A stretch of DNA of 64,000 nucleotides from Amycolatopsis vastitatis (GCF_002234595.1 NZ_NMUL01000045.1:62001-126000); one strand, 5' to 3'. Counted from the stretch's first letter, positions 43,692 to 53,145 are shown. Made by a program: numbers and translations. The notes: generated by a model from the letters alone, not told the origin.

Positions 43692-44543
43692 ATGACCGAA
43701 AAGAGCACGGTGCGCACGCGGGAAATGGCCTTCGAACTGAAGAGCCAGCGTGAGCAGAAGGAGATGTCCCTGCGCGAGGTGGCGCGGCGCGCGGACTGGT
43801 CGGCGTCGAAGGTGTCGGCCTGGGAGAACGGCCGCCGCATCTCGCCGATCGAGGCGGCGATCTACCTCGCCCACTGCGGCACGAAAGCCGCCGAACGCGC
43901 GCGGCTCCTCGAACTGACCAAGCCGCCCGGCGACCTCTACTGGGTGCGGCCCTACTTCGACAAGCTCGTCGACCCGATGAAGTCGCTCATCATCCAGGAG
44001 AACCTGGCGAGCGCGATCATCTCGCACAGCCCGACCGCCATCCCGGGCATGCTGCAGACCGAAGACTACGTCAAGGAACTTCACGAACTGACCGGCCGCT
44101 ACACCGCGGACCGCCTCAAGATCCTCGTGCAGGCGCGAGTCGACCGGCAGCAGCTCCTGCAGCGACGGAATCCGCCGCGCTGCACCTACTTCGTCTACGA
44201 GCGCAGTCTCCGGACCGTCGTCCGCGATCCGGCGCTGATGCACGAGCAACTGCAGTACCTCGTGCTGTCCACCAACCTGCCGCACTGCACCATCCGGGTG
44301 CTGCCGGACTCCGCGCCGCCCTACCACCTCGTCGGCAGCCGGTTCACCATCTTGGAGTTCGCCGAGCATCCGCCGGTCGTCTACGAGGAAACCTACGCGG
44401 CCGGTCTGTTCATCGACGATCGGATCGCGGTCGAAGCGTTCTATGTTCTCGCCACACGCCTGGAACAAGCGGCCCTGTCTGAGGGAGAATCGAGGGCGAT
44501 GCTCGTCCGGCTGGCGGAGGAGTTCGAACACATGAAGGAGTGA
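43692..44543 (+). CDS. XRE family regulator with DUF5753 domain
   Basis: The 283-residue protein has an N-terminal helix-turn-helix (about 15-70; SLREVARRADWSASKVSAWE) and a DUF5753 ligand/partner domain (about 90-280; AIPGMLQTEDYVKELHELTG, HCTIRVLPDSAPPYHLVGSR). Such regulators are paired with small DUF397 proteins in streptomycetes and relatives, the WhiJ/AbaA type of development and antibiotic regulators. Exactly such a gene follows 3 bases later. Confidence 0.92.
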   Translation: MTEKSTVRTREMAFELKSQREQKEMSLREVARRADWSASKVSAWENGRRISPIEAAIYLAHCGTKAAERARLLELTKPPGDLYWVRPYFDKLVDPMKSLIIQENLASAIISHSPTAIPGMLQTEDYVKELHELTGRYTADRLKILVQARVDRQQLLQRRNPPRCTYFVYERSLRTVVRDPALMHEQLQYLVLSTNLPHCTIRVLPDSAPPYHLVGSRFTILEFAEHPPVVYEETYAAGLFIDDRIAVEAFYVLATRLEQAALSEGESRAMLVRLAEEFEHMKE

Positions 44544-44546
44544 CCG

Positions 44547-44732
44547 ATGGCGGCCCGGGAACTCGTCTGGTTCAAGAGCAGTCACAGCGATGCCGACACC
44601 GAACACAGCACCTGCGTCGAAGTGGCGCTGACCTCGGAGGTCACCGCGGTTCGCGATTCCAAGGCGCCCGGCGCCGGGCATCTCACCGTCCCCCACCCCG
44701 CGTGGAGCGCGCTCCTCAGCTCGCTTCGCTGA
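44547..44732 (+). CDS. DUF397 domain-containing small protein
   Basis: This 61-residue protein (WFKSSHSDADTEHSTCVEVA, VRDSKAPGAGHLTVP) is a clear DUF397 member. It is likely an accessory or antagonist of the XRE regulator encoded immediately upstream, as in known XRE-DUF397 gene pairs. Its 3' end overlaps the convergent amidohydrolase by 17 bases. Confidence 0.9.
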   Translation: MAARELVWFKSSHSDADTEHSTCVEVALTSEVTAVRDSKAPGAGHLTVPHPAWSALLSSLR

Positions 44733-45834
44733 CCCGTTCCCCGTCGTGCCAGACCGCCCGGATCCGGCCGGGCAGGTCGGTCACGTCGAGGTCCGGGCCG
44801 TCGAGCAGCACGAGGTCCGCGCGCAGGCCCGGCTCGAGGCGGCCGCGGTCGTCGTCGAGGCGGAGCAGCCGGGCCGCCTCGGAGGTGGCCGCCTTCAGGG
44901 CTGCCGCGTCGCCGAGCACCGCGGCCAGCAACCGCAGCTCGGTCGCCAAGTCGACATGGGGACGCGGGGCGAGGTCCGAGCCCGCGGCGATGCGGATGCC
45001 CGCTTCCACCGCGAGGCGGAGTGAGCGCCGGTGCGTCTCGGCGAACTCGCTGTCGCTGATCGGCGAAAGCGTCGGCACGTACCAGGCGTCGGCCATGGCT
45101 GCGACGGCGGAGTCGTCGAGGAAGGTGCCGTGCTCGATGCTGCGCGCCCCGGCGCGGGCCGCCGAGACGACCGCCGCGGCCGTGTGTGCGTGGGCCATGA
45201 CGTCCCGGCCGCAGCGGCGAGCCTCCTCGACGACCGCGAGGAGTTCGTCGTCGGCCGGGCGGACGTCGACGCCGGCGCGGATCGACGCCATCGCCCCGCC
45301 GGCGCCGATCTTGATCCAGTCCGCGCCCGCGCGCACCATCCGGCGGACCGCCGCGCGGGCGGCGTCCGGCCCGTCGAACAGCGGGTCCGGCAGCGACGGG
45401 TCGCCGAAGGTGTCGACAGCGCCCGCGGGCGGTTCCCAGCTGTCGCCGAGCCCTCCGGTCGGCCCCAGCTGGCGAAGGCTGACTAACAGGTCCGGGCCGG
45501 TGAGCCAGCCTTCGCGCAACGCGTGCTTGAACCCGGCGTCGGCGCCCCAGGCGTCCCGGACGGTGGTGATCCCGCGCGCCAGCAGCCCCCGCAGCACCGG
45601 CACGGCTTCGAGGATCCGAGCGCTGCGCGGCAACGGCTCGGTCCGCGGGAACGCGACGTGCACGTGACAGTCGACGAGCCCGGGGATCAGCAGCCCGCCC
45701 GAGCAGTCGACGCGCTCGCCGCCGTCGAGGCCGGGCCCGACCTCGGCGATGCGGTCGCCGTCCAGCCGGACGTCCGCGCGGGTCGTCTCACCGGTGTCGG
45801 GATCGAAGACCCGCGCTCCGGCGAGCACCGTCAC
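44716..45834 (-). CDS. Amidohydrolase family protein (imidazolonepropionase-like)
   Basis: The 372-residue metal-dependent hydrolase has HxH in VDCHVHVAF (about residues 55-63), a candidate carbamylated Lys in DWIKIGAGG, His residues in DVMAHAHT and RSIEHGTF, and the Asp in AAGSDLAPRPH. It belongs to the group that includes imidazolonepropionase-like and Xaa-Pro dipeptidases; the substrate cannot be told. The GTG at 45834 overlaps the GNAT stop (GTGA), so the two genes are an operon. Confidence 0.9.
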   Translation of the reverse strand: MTVLAGARVFDPDTGETTRADVRLDGDRIAEVGPGLDGGERVDCSGGLLIPGLVDCHVHVAFPRTEPLPRSARILEAVPVLRGLLARGITTVRDAWGADAGFKHALREGWLTGPDLLVSLRQLGPTGGLGDSWEPPAGAVDTFGDPSLPDPLFDGPDAARAAVRRMVRAGADWIKIGAGGAMASIRAGVDVRPADDELLAVVEEARRCGRDVMAHAHTAAAVVSAARAGARSIEHGTFLDDSAVAAMADAWYVPTLSPISDSEFAETHRRSLRLAVEAGIRIAAGSDLAPRPHVDLATELRLLAAVLGDAAALKAATSEAARLLRLDDDRGRLEPGLRADLVLLDGPDLDVTDLPGRIRAVWHDGERVSEAS

Positions 45835-46370
45835 GCGAGTCCCTTGCGGTAGACGAACAAGTCGCACGGCGTGGCCAGCAGCGGCGCGAGGTGCGGGTAG
45901 TCCTCGGCGAGGTCGACGTGGTGCGTCACGCGGTAGCCGAGCCGGCCGTACCACTCGGCCAGGAACACCTTCGACGGGTGCTGCCACTCCCGGGGCACCA
46001 GCAGCTCCAGCTGCATCTCACGGCAGCCGGCGTCCCGGCTCGCCCGCTCGGCGAACCGGACGAGTTCGCGCCCGATGCCGATACCCCGCCGCGCCGGGTC
46101 GGCGGCGAGCATGCCGAACTCACCGGTGTTCTCGTCGAGCCGCTGGAGCCGCGTCGAACCGGCGAGATCACCGTCCACCCGCGCGACGGCGATCTCCCCG
46201 GCCCGCACGAGCCCGGCCATCTCGGCCGCCGACGTCCGGTCGGTGTTCTCCTGCCAGAGACCCTTCTCGGCCTCGGCGTAAACCTGGTTGACCAGCCCGG
46301 TGAGCCGGGCGATCAGCGTGACGTCGTCCGCCGCGGACGGCGGCAGCAGTTCGATCTCCGGTACTCCCAT
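45831..46370 (-). CDS. GNAT family N-acetyltransferase
   Basis: The 179-residue acetyl-CoA-dependent transferase has its acetyl-CoA-binding motif in GMLAADPARRGIGIGRELVR (about 85-104) and a C-terminal LAEWYGRLGYRV. The substrate is unknown. It is translationally coupled to the amidohydrolase downstream, suggesting a shared small-molecule pathway. Confidence 0.88.
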   Translation of the reverse strand: MGVPEIELLPPSAADDVTLIARLTGLVNQVYAEAEKGLWQENTDRTSAAEMAGLVRAGEIAVARVDGDLAGSTRLQRLDENTGEFGMLAADPARRGIGIGRELVRFAERASRDAGCREMQLELLVPREWQHPSKVFLAEWYGRLGYRVTHHVDLAEDYPHLAPLLATPCDLFVYRKGLA

Positions 46371-46407
46371 GCGACCATCCTGCCGCAGCTCACTGCTCGC
46401 GCGAAAA

Positions 46408-46446
46408 GACGCTCGCGAACCGGCTTGAGCACGGTTCGCGAGCGTC
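46408..46446. terminator. Terminator hairpin of the sdh operon
   Basis: A perfect 15-bp stem (GACGCTCGCGAACCG with its complement, 46408-46422 and 46432-46446) with a 9-base loop lies 12 bases beyond the sdhB stop and upstream of the GNAT gene. Confidence 0.85.
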
Positions 46447-46458
46447 GGGGGAAAAGCG

Positions 46459-47211
46459 TTACTTGTCTCGCCGGAAGAGCTTGTTGCCCAGCCACACGAT
46501 CGGGTCGTACTTGCGGTCCGCGACGCGCTCCTTCATCGGGATCAGCGCGTTGTCGGTGATGTGGATGCCCTCCGGGCACACCTCCGAACAGCACTTGGTG
46601 ATGTTGCAGTACCCGAGGCCGTGCTCGTCCTGCGCGGCGTCGCGGCGGTCCGCGACGTCGAGCGGGTGCATCTCCAGCTCGGCGATGCGCATCAGGTACC
46701 GCGGCCCGGCGAAGGCTTCCTTGTTCTCCTCGTGGTCACGCACCACGTGGCAGGTGTTCTGGCACAGGAAGCACTCGATGCACTTGCGGAACTCCTGCGA
46801 GCGCTCGACGTCCACCTGCTGCATCCGGTACTCGCCCGGCTTCAGGTCCGCCGGCGGGGTGAACGACGGGATCTCCCGCGCCTTCGTGTAGTTGAACGAC
46901 ACGTCGGTGACGAGGTCGCGGATCACCGGGAACGTCCGCATCGGCGTCACCGTGATGACCTCGTCCTCGGTGAACGTCGACATCCTCGTCATGCACAGCA
47001 GGCGCGGGCGGCCGTTGATCTCCGCCGAGCACGAACCGCACTTGCCCGCCTTGCAGTTCCACCGCACCGCGAGGTCCGACGCCTGGGTGGCCTGCAGCCG
47101 GTGGATGATGTCGAGGACGACCTCGCCCTCGTTCACCTCCACGGTGAAGTCCTGCAGCTCGCCGCCGGTGTCGTCGCCGCGCCAGACGCGGAAACTCGCC
47201 TTATAGCTCAT
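46459..47211 (-). CDS. sdhB: Succinate dehydrogenase iron-sulfur subunit
   Basis: The 250-residue protein has the 2Fe-2S ligands in CKAGKCGSC plus a later Cys (LLCMTRM) and the C-terminal 4Fe-4S/3Fe-4S cysteines in CIECFLCQNTC and CCSEVCPEGI. It relays electrons from the flavin to the membrane quinone site. Its ATG overlaps the sdhA stop (ATGA). Sequence and gene order match the mycobacterial Rv0247c-Rv0250c type complex (recalled). Confidence 0.95.
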   Translation of the reverse strand: MSYKASFRVWRGDDTGGELQDFTVEVNEGEVVLDIIHRLQATQASDLAVRWNCKAGKCGSCSAEINGRPRLLCMTRMSTFTEDEVITVTPMRTFPVIRDLVTDVSFNYTKAREIPSFTPPADLKPGEYRMQQVDVERSQEFRKCIECFLCQNTCHVVRDHEENKEAFAGPRYLMRIAELEMHPLDVADRRDAAQDEHGLGYCNITKCCSEVCPEGIHITDNALIPMKERVADRKYDPIVWLGNKLFRRDK

Positions 47212-49124
47212 GCCTTGCTCCCGGGGTGCGTCTCGAGCTCCGCATCGGTGTAGTACTTCCCGAGTTCGCCGAACTCGAACAGCTCCAGCAGGTCCTGCCG
47301 CAGCGGCACCTGCTCCTTCACCGTGACGTCGATGTCCGGCACGACCGGGTTGTCACCCTCCGAAGCCGCGCACACCAGGAGCTTGTTGCGCCACTCGGCG
47401 TCGAGGCCCGGGTAGTCGTCCCGCGTGTGGCCGCCACGGCTCTCGGTCCGCGTCAACGCGGCTTTCGCGACGCACTCGCTGACCATCAGCATGTTGCGCA
47501 GGTCGATCGCGAGGTGCCAGCCCGGGTTGAACTGCCGGTGCCCCTCCACGGTGACGCGCAGGATCCGCTGCCGCAGCTCGGCCAGCTTCACCAGCGCCTG
47601 CTCGATCTCGCCGGCCTTGCGGATGATGCCGACCAGGTCGTTCATCGACTGCTGCAGCTCGGTGTGCAGGGTGTACGGGTTCTCGGCCGTCGCGCCCTCG
47701 GGCGGGTCGAACGGCGCGAGCGCCATCTTCGCCGCGGCGTCCACATCGGACTCCTCGACCGCCGGCCTGCCGTCGAGACCCATCACGTACTCGGCGGCGC
47801 CGAGCCCGGCGCGGCGCCCGAAGACCAGCAGGTCGGACAGCGAGTTGCCGCCGAGCCGGTTGGACCCGTGCATGCCGCCCGAGCACTCGCCGGCCGCGAA
47901 CAGGCCGGGCACGCTCGCCGCGGCCGTGTCCGGGTCGACCTCGATGCCGCCCATGACGTAGTGGCAGGTCGGGCCGACCTCCATCGGCTCCGCGGTGATG
48001 TCGACGTCCGCCAGCTCCTTGAACTGGTGGTACATCGACGGCAGCCGCTTCCGGATCTCCTCGGCGGGAAGCCGGCTGGCGATGTCGAGGAAGACACCGC
48101 CGTGCGGGGAGCCGCGGCCCTCCTTGACCTCGGAGTTGATCGCGCGGGCCACCTCGTCGCGCGGCAGCAGGTCCGGCGTGCGGCGGTTGTTCTCCTGGTC
48201 GGAGTACCAGCGGTCGGCTTCGTCTTCGCTTTCCGCGTACTGGCCCTTGAAGACGTCGGGCACGTACTCGAACATGAACCGCTTGCCGTCGGAGTTCTTG
48301 AGCACCCCGCCGTCGCCGCGCACGCCCTCGGTGACGAGGATGCCCTTGACGCTCGGCGGCCAGACCATCCCGGTCGGGTGGAACTGGACGAACTCCATGT
48401 TGATCAGCTTCGCGCCCGCCCGCAGGGCCAGCGCGTGGCCGTCGCCGGTGTACTCCCACGAGTTCGACGTCACCTTGAACGACTTGCCGATGCCGCCGGT
48501 GGCGAGCACGACCGCGGGTGCCTCGAAGAGGACGAACCGCCCGCTCTCGCGCCAGTAGCCGAACGCGCCGGCGATCCGGCCCTCGGTGGTGAGCAGCTCG
48601 GTGACCGTGCACTCGGCGAAGACCTTGATCTTCGCTTCGTAGTCCCCGGTCTCGGCGAAGTCCTCCTGCTGCAGCGAGACGATCTTCTGCTGCATCGTGC
48701 GGATCAGCTCGAGGCCGGTGCGGTCACCGACGTGGGCGAGCCGCGGGTAGGTGTGCCCGCCGAAGTTCCGCTGGCTGATGCGGCCGTCGGCGGTGCGGTC
48801 GAACAGCGCGCCGTAGGTCTCGAGCTCCCAGACGCGGTCGGGTGCCTCCTTGGCGTGCAGCTCGGCCATCCGCCAGTTGTTGAGGAACTTCCCGCCGCGC
48901 ATGGTGTCGCGGAAGTGCACCTGCCAGTTGTCGTTCGAGTTCGCGTTGCCCATCGAGGCCGCGCACCCGCCCTCGGCCATCACCGTGTGCGCCTTGCCGA
49001 ACAGGGACTTGCACACGACCGCGACGCGGAAGCCGCGTTCGCGCGCCTCGATCACAGCTCGCAGACCGGCGCCACCGGCACCGATCACCACCACGTCGTA
49101 GCTGTGCCGTTCGACCTCGGTCAT
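47208..49124 (-). CDS. sdhA: Succinate dehydrogenase/fumarate reductase flavoprotein subunit
   Basis: The 638-residue protein has the FAD motif VVIGAGGAGLRAVIEA near residues 11-26, the substrate and flavin segments (VQFHPTGM, GGIGKSF) and HGSNRLGGNSL. It oxidises succinate to fumarate on the cytoplasmic face. The Met start lies about 60 bases after the membrane-subunit gene. It is one operon with the upstream membrane subunit and small protein and the downstream sdhB. Confidence 0.95.
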   Translation of the reverse strand: MTEVERHSYDVVVIGAGGAGLRAVIEARERGFRVAVVCKSLFGKAHTVMAEGGCAASMGNANSNDNWQVHFRDTMRGGKFLNNWRMAELHAKEAPDRVWELETYGALFDRTADGRISQRNFGGHTYPRLAHVGDRTGLELIRTMQQKIVSLQQEDFAETGDYEAKIKVFAECTVTELLTTEGRIAGAFGYWRESGRFVLFEAPAVVLATGGIGKSFKVTSNSWEYTGDGHALALRAGAKLINMEFVQFHPTGMVWPPSVKGILVTEGVRGDGGVLKNSDGKRFMFEYVPDVFKGQYAESEDEADRWYSDQENNRRTPDLLPRDEVARAINSEVKEGRGSPHGGVFLDIASRLPAEEIRKRLPSMYHQFKELADVDITAEPMEVGPTCHYVMGGIEVDPDTAAASVPGLFAAGECSGGMHGSNRLGGNSLSDLLVFGRRAGLGAAEYVMGLDGRPAVEESDVDAAAKMALAPFDPPEGATAENPYTLHTELQQSMNDLVGIIRKAGEIEQALVKLAELRQRILRVTVEGHRQFNPGWHLAIDLRNMLMVSECVAKAALTRTESRGGHTRDDYPGLDAEWRNKLLVCAASEGDNPVVPDIDVTVKEQVPLRQDLLELFEFGELGKYYTDAELETHPGSKA

Positions 49125-49185
49125 GAAGAGATTCCACCTCGGAACTGGGGACGTCAGTTTTTTGGGAGCACTGTCGGGCGGGGCG

Positions 49186-50010
49186 CTAGTTGACGAATCT
49201 CAGATCCGCGATCGCGCCGCTGGCCACGAGCATGACGTAGAAGTCGGTCAGCACCAGCGTGCCGAGCGTCGTCCAGGCCAGCGTCATGTGGCGGGTGTTG
49301 AGCTTCGAGACCTTGGTCCAGATCCAGTAGCGCACCGGGTGCTTGGAGAAGTGCTTCAGCCTGCCGCCGGTCACGTGCCGGCACGAGTGGCAGGACAGCG
49401 TGTAGGCCCAGAGCAGGATCACGTTGGCGAGCAGGATGATGTTGCCCAGCCCGAACCCGAAGCCGCCGGTCTTGCCGTGGAACGCCGTGATCGCGTCGTA
49501 GGTGTTGACCAGCGAGACGATCAGCGCGACGTAGAAGAAGTAGCGGTGGACGTTCTGGATGATCAGCGGCAGCCGCGTCTCGCCGGTGTACTTGGCGTGC
49601 GGTTCCGCGACGGCGCAGGCGGGCGGGGAGAACCACACCGACCGGTAGTAGGCCTTGCGGTAGTAGTAGCAGGTCAGGCGGAACCCGAGCAGGAACGGCA
49701 GCACGACGAACCCGAGCGGGATCCAGCCGGGCAGGTCGCCGAACCAGTGGCCGAAGTGGCTCGAGCCCTCGACGCAGGAAGTGGACAGGCAGGGCGAATA
49801 GAACGGCGTCAGGTAGTGGTAGTCGGGCACCCAGTAGGCGGTGCGCACGAACGACCGGACCGTCGCGTAGACGATGAACGCCGACAGTCCGAGCACGGTC
49901 AGCAGCGGCTGGAGCCACCACCGGTCCGTGCGGAGGGTGCGCTCGGCGATCCGCGCCCGCTTCGGGGCCTGGACGCCGGTGCCGACGCCGTTGTCAGCGG
50001 GTGCGCTCAC
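49186..50010 (-). CDS. sdhC: Succinate dehydrogenase membrane-anchor subunit
   Basis: The 274-residue membrane protein has about five helices (LLTVLGLSAFIVYATVRSF, WIPLGFVVLPFLLGFRLTCY, YFFYVALIVSLVNTYDAI, NIILLANVILLWAYTLSCHS, LVLTDFYVMLVASGAI) with several His residues suited to heme or quinone sites. It is the single-subunit anchor type of the actinobacterial complex resembling Rv0249c. The GTG start at 50010 overlaps the stop of the preceding small gene. Confidence 0.9.
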   Translation of the reverse strand: MSAPADNGVGTGVQAPKRARIAERTLRTDRWWLQPLLTVLGLSAFIVYATVRSFVRTAYWVPDYHYLTPFYSPCLSTSCVEGSSHFGHWFGDLPGWIPLGFVVLPFLLGFRLTCYYYRKAYYRSVWFSPPACAVAEPHAKYTGETRLPLIIQNVHRYFFYVALIVSLVNTYDAITAFHGKTGGFGFGLGNIILLANVILLWAYTLSCHSCRHVTGGRLKHFSKHPVRYWIWTKVSKLNTRHMTLAWTTLGTLVLTDFYVMLVASGAIADLRFVN

Positions 50011-50294
50011 CGCTGGTCGCGCTTGTAGCCGCCGACGCCTTCGTCATCGGCGCCGTGCCACAGCGCCGGGTCGTAGGGGGTGTCGGGTACCGGGACGCGT
50101 TCGGCCGCCTTGGCCTGGGCGGGCACGGCCGGCGGCACACCGTCGAGATCCGCGGTGTCGATGTCGAGGCGCTCCACGTCGTTGGCGAGCCGGCGCACCG
50201 CCGACGCGTCGCCGTAGCGCGAGCGCAGTGCGCCGACGCACTGCCTGAGCTGGCCGATGGTTCGCCGCAGCTCGGCGATCTCGGAGGTGGACAT
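50007..50294 (-). CDS. Small conserved protein leading the sdh operon
   Basis: This 95-residue protein has a helical N-terminal half (STSEIAELRRTIGQLRQCVG) and an acidic, Pro-rich tail (PDTPYDPALWHGADDEGVGG). It resembles the roughly 97-residue protein encoded at the same place in mycobacteria (Rv0250c, recalled). It may assist the complex, but its function is unknown. The second of two adjacent ATGs (50294) has the better distance to GGGAGG; the first is at 50297. Confidence 0.85.
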   Translation of the reverse strand: MSTSEIAELRRTIGQLRQCVGALRSRYGDASAVRRLANDVERLDIDTADLDGVPPAVPAQAKAAERVPVPDTPYDPALWHGADDEGVGGYKRDQR

Positions 50295-50377
50295 CATGCC
50301 TCCCGGGTGGTGGTGGGGCCGACAGGGAACCGGCCGGGCGATCGCTCGCCCCTACGGCTTTGCCGCGCGTGGTGCAG

Positions 50378-50393
50378 TGTGACAACTAGCACA
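50378..50393. promoter_or_regulatory. CRP/GlxR-like site in the sdh/edd divergent promoter
   Basis: TGTGACAACTAGCACA matches TGTGA-N6-(T/G)CACA, the CRP/GlxR consensus form, inside the longer palindrome AGTGTG-N8-CACACT (50376-50395). It is 84 bases upstream of the first sdh-operon gene and 155 before edd. GlxR regulation of sdh is known in corynebacteria; binding here is inferred. Confidence 0.75.
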
Positions 50394-50437
50394 CTAACGG
50401 TTCCGGGGGTGATCGGGGTCACGCGGGTCGATCATCT

Positions 50438-50453
50438 GAATCGATTTTGATTC
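50438..50453. promoter_or_regulatory. Palindrome in the edd promoter region
   Basis: GAATCGATTTTGATTC has perfect 5-bp arms with a 6-base T-rich centre, in the only AT-rich patch of this gap, 95 bases before the edd start. It could be an operator for the Entner-Doudoroff genes. Confidence 0.55.
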
Positions 50454-50548
50454 GGCGTTTTCCCGAGGTACTGTGGCCAGAGTCACGACCCAGAGGCGCC
50501 AGCGCTGCCGTCCCGCGGACCACCCCACCCCGTGATCCGGAGCCGGAC

Positions 50549-52435
50549 ATGAGCCATCCCACCACGCCCCTGCATCCCGTCGTCGCCGAAGTCACCGCTC
50601 GCATCGCCGCGCGCAGTGCTGCGACGCGGTCGGCGTACCTCGACCGCATGACCGCCGCGCACGCCGAAGGCCCGGTCCGCCGTGGTCTCGCGTGCAGCAA
50701 CCTCGCCCACGGCTTCGCCGCCATGGAAGGCGCCGACAAGGAAGCGCTGCGGGCCGCGCGCGCCCCCGGCGTCGCGATCGTCTCCTCCTACAACGACATG
50801 CTGTCGGCGCACCAGCCGATGCAGGAGTACCCGGCCTGGCTGAAGAAGTCCGTGCGTTCCGCCGGCGGTGTCGCCCAGTTCGCCGGCGGCGTCCCGGCCA
50901 TGTGCGACGGCATCACGCAGGGCCGCGCGGGCATGGAGCTGTCCCTGTTCAGCCGCGAGGTCATCGCGATGTCGACGGCGATCGCGCTCTCGCACGACAT
51001 GTTCGACGCCTCGCTGCTGCTCGGGGTGTGCGACAAGATCGTGCCCGGCCTGCTGATCGGCGCGCTGTCGTTCGGGCATCTCCCGGCGATCCTGGTGCCC
51101 GCCGGGCCGATGAACTCCGGGCTGCCGAACAAGGAGAAGGCCCGCGTCCGGCAGCTGTACGCCGAAGGCCTCGCGACCCGCGAAGACCTCCTCGACGCCG
51201 AAGCGGCGTCGTACCACTCGGCCGGCACCTGCACGTTCTACGGCACGGCCAACTCGAACCAGATGGTCGTCGAGGTGATGGGCCTGCACCTGCCGGGTGC
51301 CAGCTTCGTCCAGCCGGGTTCGTCCTTGCGTCGCGCGTTGACCGAAGAAGCCGGACGGCGGGTGGTCGCGATCTCGCGCGGCGAGGAGTACACGCCGGTC
51401 TCGCGGATCCTCGACGAGAAGGCGTTCGTCAACGGCGTCATCGCGCTGCTCGCCACGGGCGGCTCGACCAACCACACCATGCACCTGGTCGCCGTCGCCG
51501 CGGCCGCGGGCATCGAGCTGAGCTGGGACGACTTCTCCGACCTCTCGGCCGTCGTGCCGCTGCTAGCGCGGGTCTACCCCAACGGCAGCGCCGACATCAA
51601 CCACTTCCATGCTGCCGGCGGCATCCAGTTCCTGGTCGGCACGCTGCTCGACGCCGGGCTGCTGCACGAAGACGTGCACACGGTGGCCGGGTTCGGGCTG
51701 CACCGCTACCGGGCCGAGCCGATCCTGTCCGACGGCGAGCTGGTCTGGCGCGACGTGCCCACCCGCAGCCTCGACGAGGACGTGCTGCGCCCGGCGTGGC
51801 GCCCGTTCGCCGCGGACGGCGGGCTGCGGATGGTCGAGGGCAACCTCGGGCGCGCGGTCGTCAAGGTGTCCGCGGTGGCGCCCGAGCACCGCGTCGTCCA
51901 GGCGCCGGCGCGGGTGTTCACCACTCAAGAGGACTTCAAGGCCGCGTTCGAGGCCGGCGAGCTGGACCGGGACGTCGTCGTCGTGCTCCGGCAGCAGGGC
52001 CCGCGGGCCAACGGCATGCCGGAGCTGCACGGCCTGACGCCGGCGCTGGGCGTGCTGATGGACCGCGGGCACGCCGTGGCGTTGCTCACCGACGGCCGGA
52101 TGTCAGGCGCGTCGGGCAAGATCCCGGCCGCGATCCAGGTGACGCCGGAGGCTGCCGCGGGCGGCCTGATCGCCCGCATCGCGGACGGCGACGTCATCCG
52201 GCTCGACGCTTCCGCGGGCTCGCTCGACGTGCTGGTCGGTGACGAAGAACTCGCCCGTCGTGAGCTTGTGGACTCGCCGCCGTCCGAAGCATCCTGGACC
52301 GGCACCGGCCGAGAGCTGTTCGCCGCGTTGCGCCGTGCCGTCGGCCCCGCCGACCAGGGCGCATCCGTGTTCGGCGGTTTGACTCCGGAGCACTTCGGAA
52401 CGCCCGCTTTCGCAACCCAGGAGGTCGGTCAGTGA
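50549..52435 (+). CDS. edd: Phosphogluconate dehydratase
   Basis: The 628-residue IlvD/Edd family enzyme converts 6-phosphogluconate to KDPG. The Fe-S cysteines are visible in [10 protein letters not shown] and [12 protein letters not shown], with [16 protein letters not shown] at the N terminus and [15 protein letters not shown] near the end. Length matches Edd rather than dihydroxy-acid dehydratase (about 560), and eda follows directly by a GTGA overlap. The ATG at 50549 is chosen by alignment of the N terminus. Confidence 0.95.
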   Translation: MSHPTTPLHPVVAEVTARIAARSAATRSAYLDRMTAAHAEGPVRRGLACSNLAHGFAAMEGADKEALRAARAPGVAIVSSYNDMLSAHQPMQEYPAWLKKSVRSAGGVAQFAGGVPAMCDGITQGRAGMELSLFSREVIAMSTAIALSHDMFDASLLLGVCDKIVPGLLIGALSFGHLPAILVPAGPMNSGLPNKEKARVRQLYAEGLATREDLLDAEAASYHSAGTCTFYGTANSNQMVVEVMGLHLPGASFVQPGSSLRRALTEEAGRRVVAISRGEEYTPVSRILDEKAFVNGVIALLATGGSTNHTMHLVAVAAAAGIELSWDDFSDLSAVVPLLARVYPNGSADINHFHAAGGIQFLVGTLLDAGLLHEDVHTVAGFGLHRYRAEPILSDGELVWRDVPTRSLDEDVLRPAWRPFAADGGLRMVEGNLGRAVVKVSAVAPEHRVVQAPARVFTTQEDFKAAFEAGELDRDVVVVLRQQGPRANGMPELHGLTPALGVLMDRGHAVALLTDGRMSGASGKIPAAIQVTPEAAAGGLIARIADGDVIRLDASAGSLDVLVGDEELARRELVDSPPSEASWTGTGRELFAALRRAVGPADQGASVFGGLTPEHFGTPAFATQEVGQ

Positions 52436-53052
52436 CCACCGGTCAGGACCTGCTCGAGCTGTCCCCCGTGATGCCCGTCGTGGTGATCGACGACGCCGCC
52501 GACGCGGTGCCCACGGCGCGGGCCCTGCTCGCCGGCGGGATCGGGGTCATCGAGCTGACCCTGCGCACCCCGGCCGCGTTGTCGGCGATCGAGCGCGTCG
52601 CCGCCGAGGTGCCGGACATCGTCATCGGCGCGGGCACCGTCGTCTCGCCGGACCAGGCGAAGCAGGCGGCCGACGCGGGCGCGAAGTTCCTCGTGACACC
52701 GGGCTGCACGGACGCGGTCGTCGACGCGTGCTTCGAGTCCGGGCTGCCGTTCCTGCCCGGCGCGAGCACGGTGTCCGAGGCGATGCGGCTGGCCGAACGC
52801 GGCCTGTCGGCGCTGAAGTTCTTCCCGGCGGAGGCGTCCGGCGGCGTCGCGTACCTGAAGTCGATCGCGGGCCCGCTGCCTTCGCTCAAGTTCTGCCCGA
52901 CCGGCGGGATCACGGTGGCTTCGGCGCCGTCCTACCTGGCGCTGCCGAACGTCGGCTGCATCGGCGGCTCCTGGCTGACGCCGAAATCCGCGGTGGCGGC
53001 GGGTGATTTCGCCGCGATCGAAAAGCTGGCCGCGGAAGCCGCGAAGCTGTAG
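52432..53052 (+). CDS. eda: KDPG aldolase (2-dehydro-3-deoxy-phosphogluconate aldolase)
   Basis: The 206-residue aldolase cleaves KDPG to pyruvate and glyceraldehyde-3-phosphate. The Schiff-base Lys is in [11 protein letters not shown] and the catalytic Glu in [16 protein letters not shown] and CPTGGI are further family marks. The GTG start overlaps the edd stop, so Edd and Eda form a complete Entner-Doudoroff lower module. A perfect long hairpin terminates the transcript. Confidence 0.96.
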   Translation: MTTGQDLLELSPVMPVVVIDDAADAVPTARALLAGGIGVIELTLRTPAALSAIERVAAEVPDIVIGAGTVVSPDQAKQAADAGAKFLVTPGCTDAVVDACFESGLPFLPGASTVSEAMRLAERGLSALKFFPAEASGGVAYLKSIAGPLPSLKFCPTGGITVASAPSYLALPNVGCIGGSWLTPKSAVAAGDFAAIEKLAAEAAKL

Positions 53053-53111
53053 CGCAGATCACCCCGGGCGCCAACCCCGCCCGAACGGCCGAACAAAACG
53101 TCCGCATTCCG

Positions 53112-53145
53112 GGAGCACCGTTCCAGCGCGCTGGAACGGTGCTCC
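53112..53145 (+). terminator. Perfect 34-base palindrome after eda
   Basis: Arms 53112-53128 and 53129-53145 (GGAGCACCGTTCCAGCG and its complement) form a perfect palindrome with no spacer. It lies 60 bases after the eda stop. Likely it terminates edd-eda before the dikinase-like gene. Confidence 0.85.
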
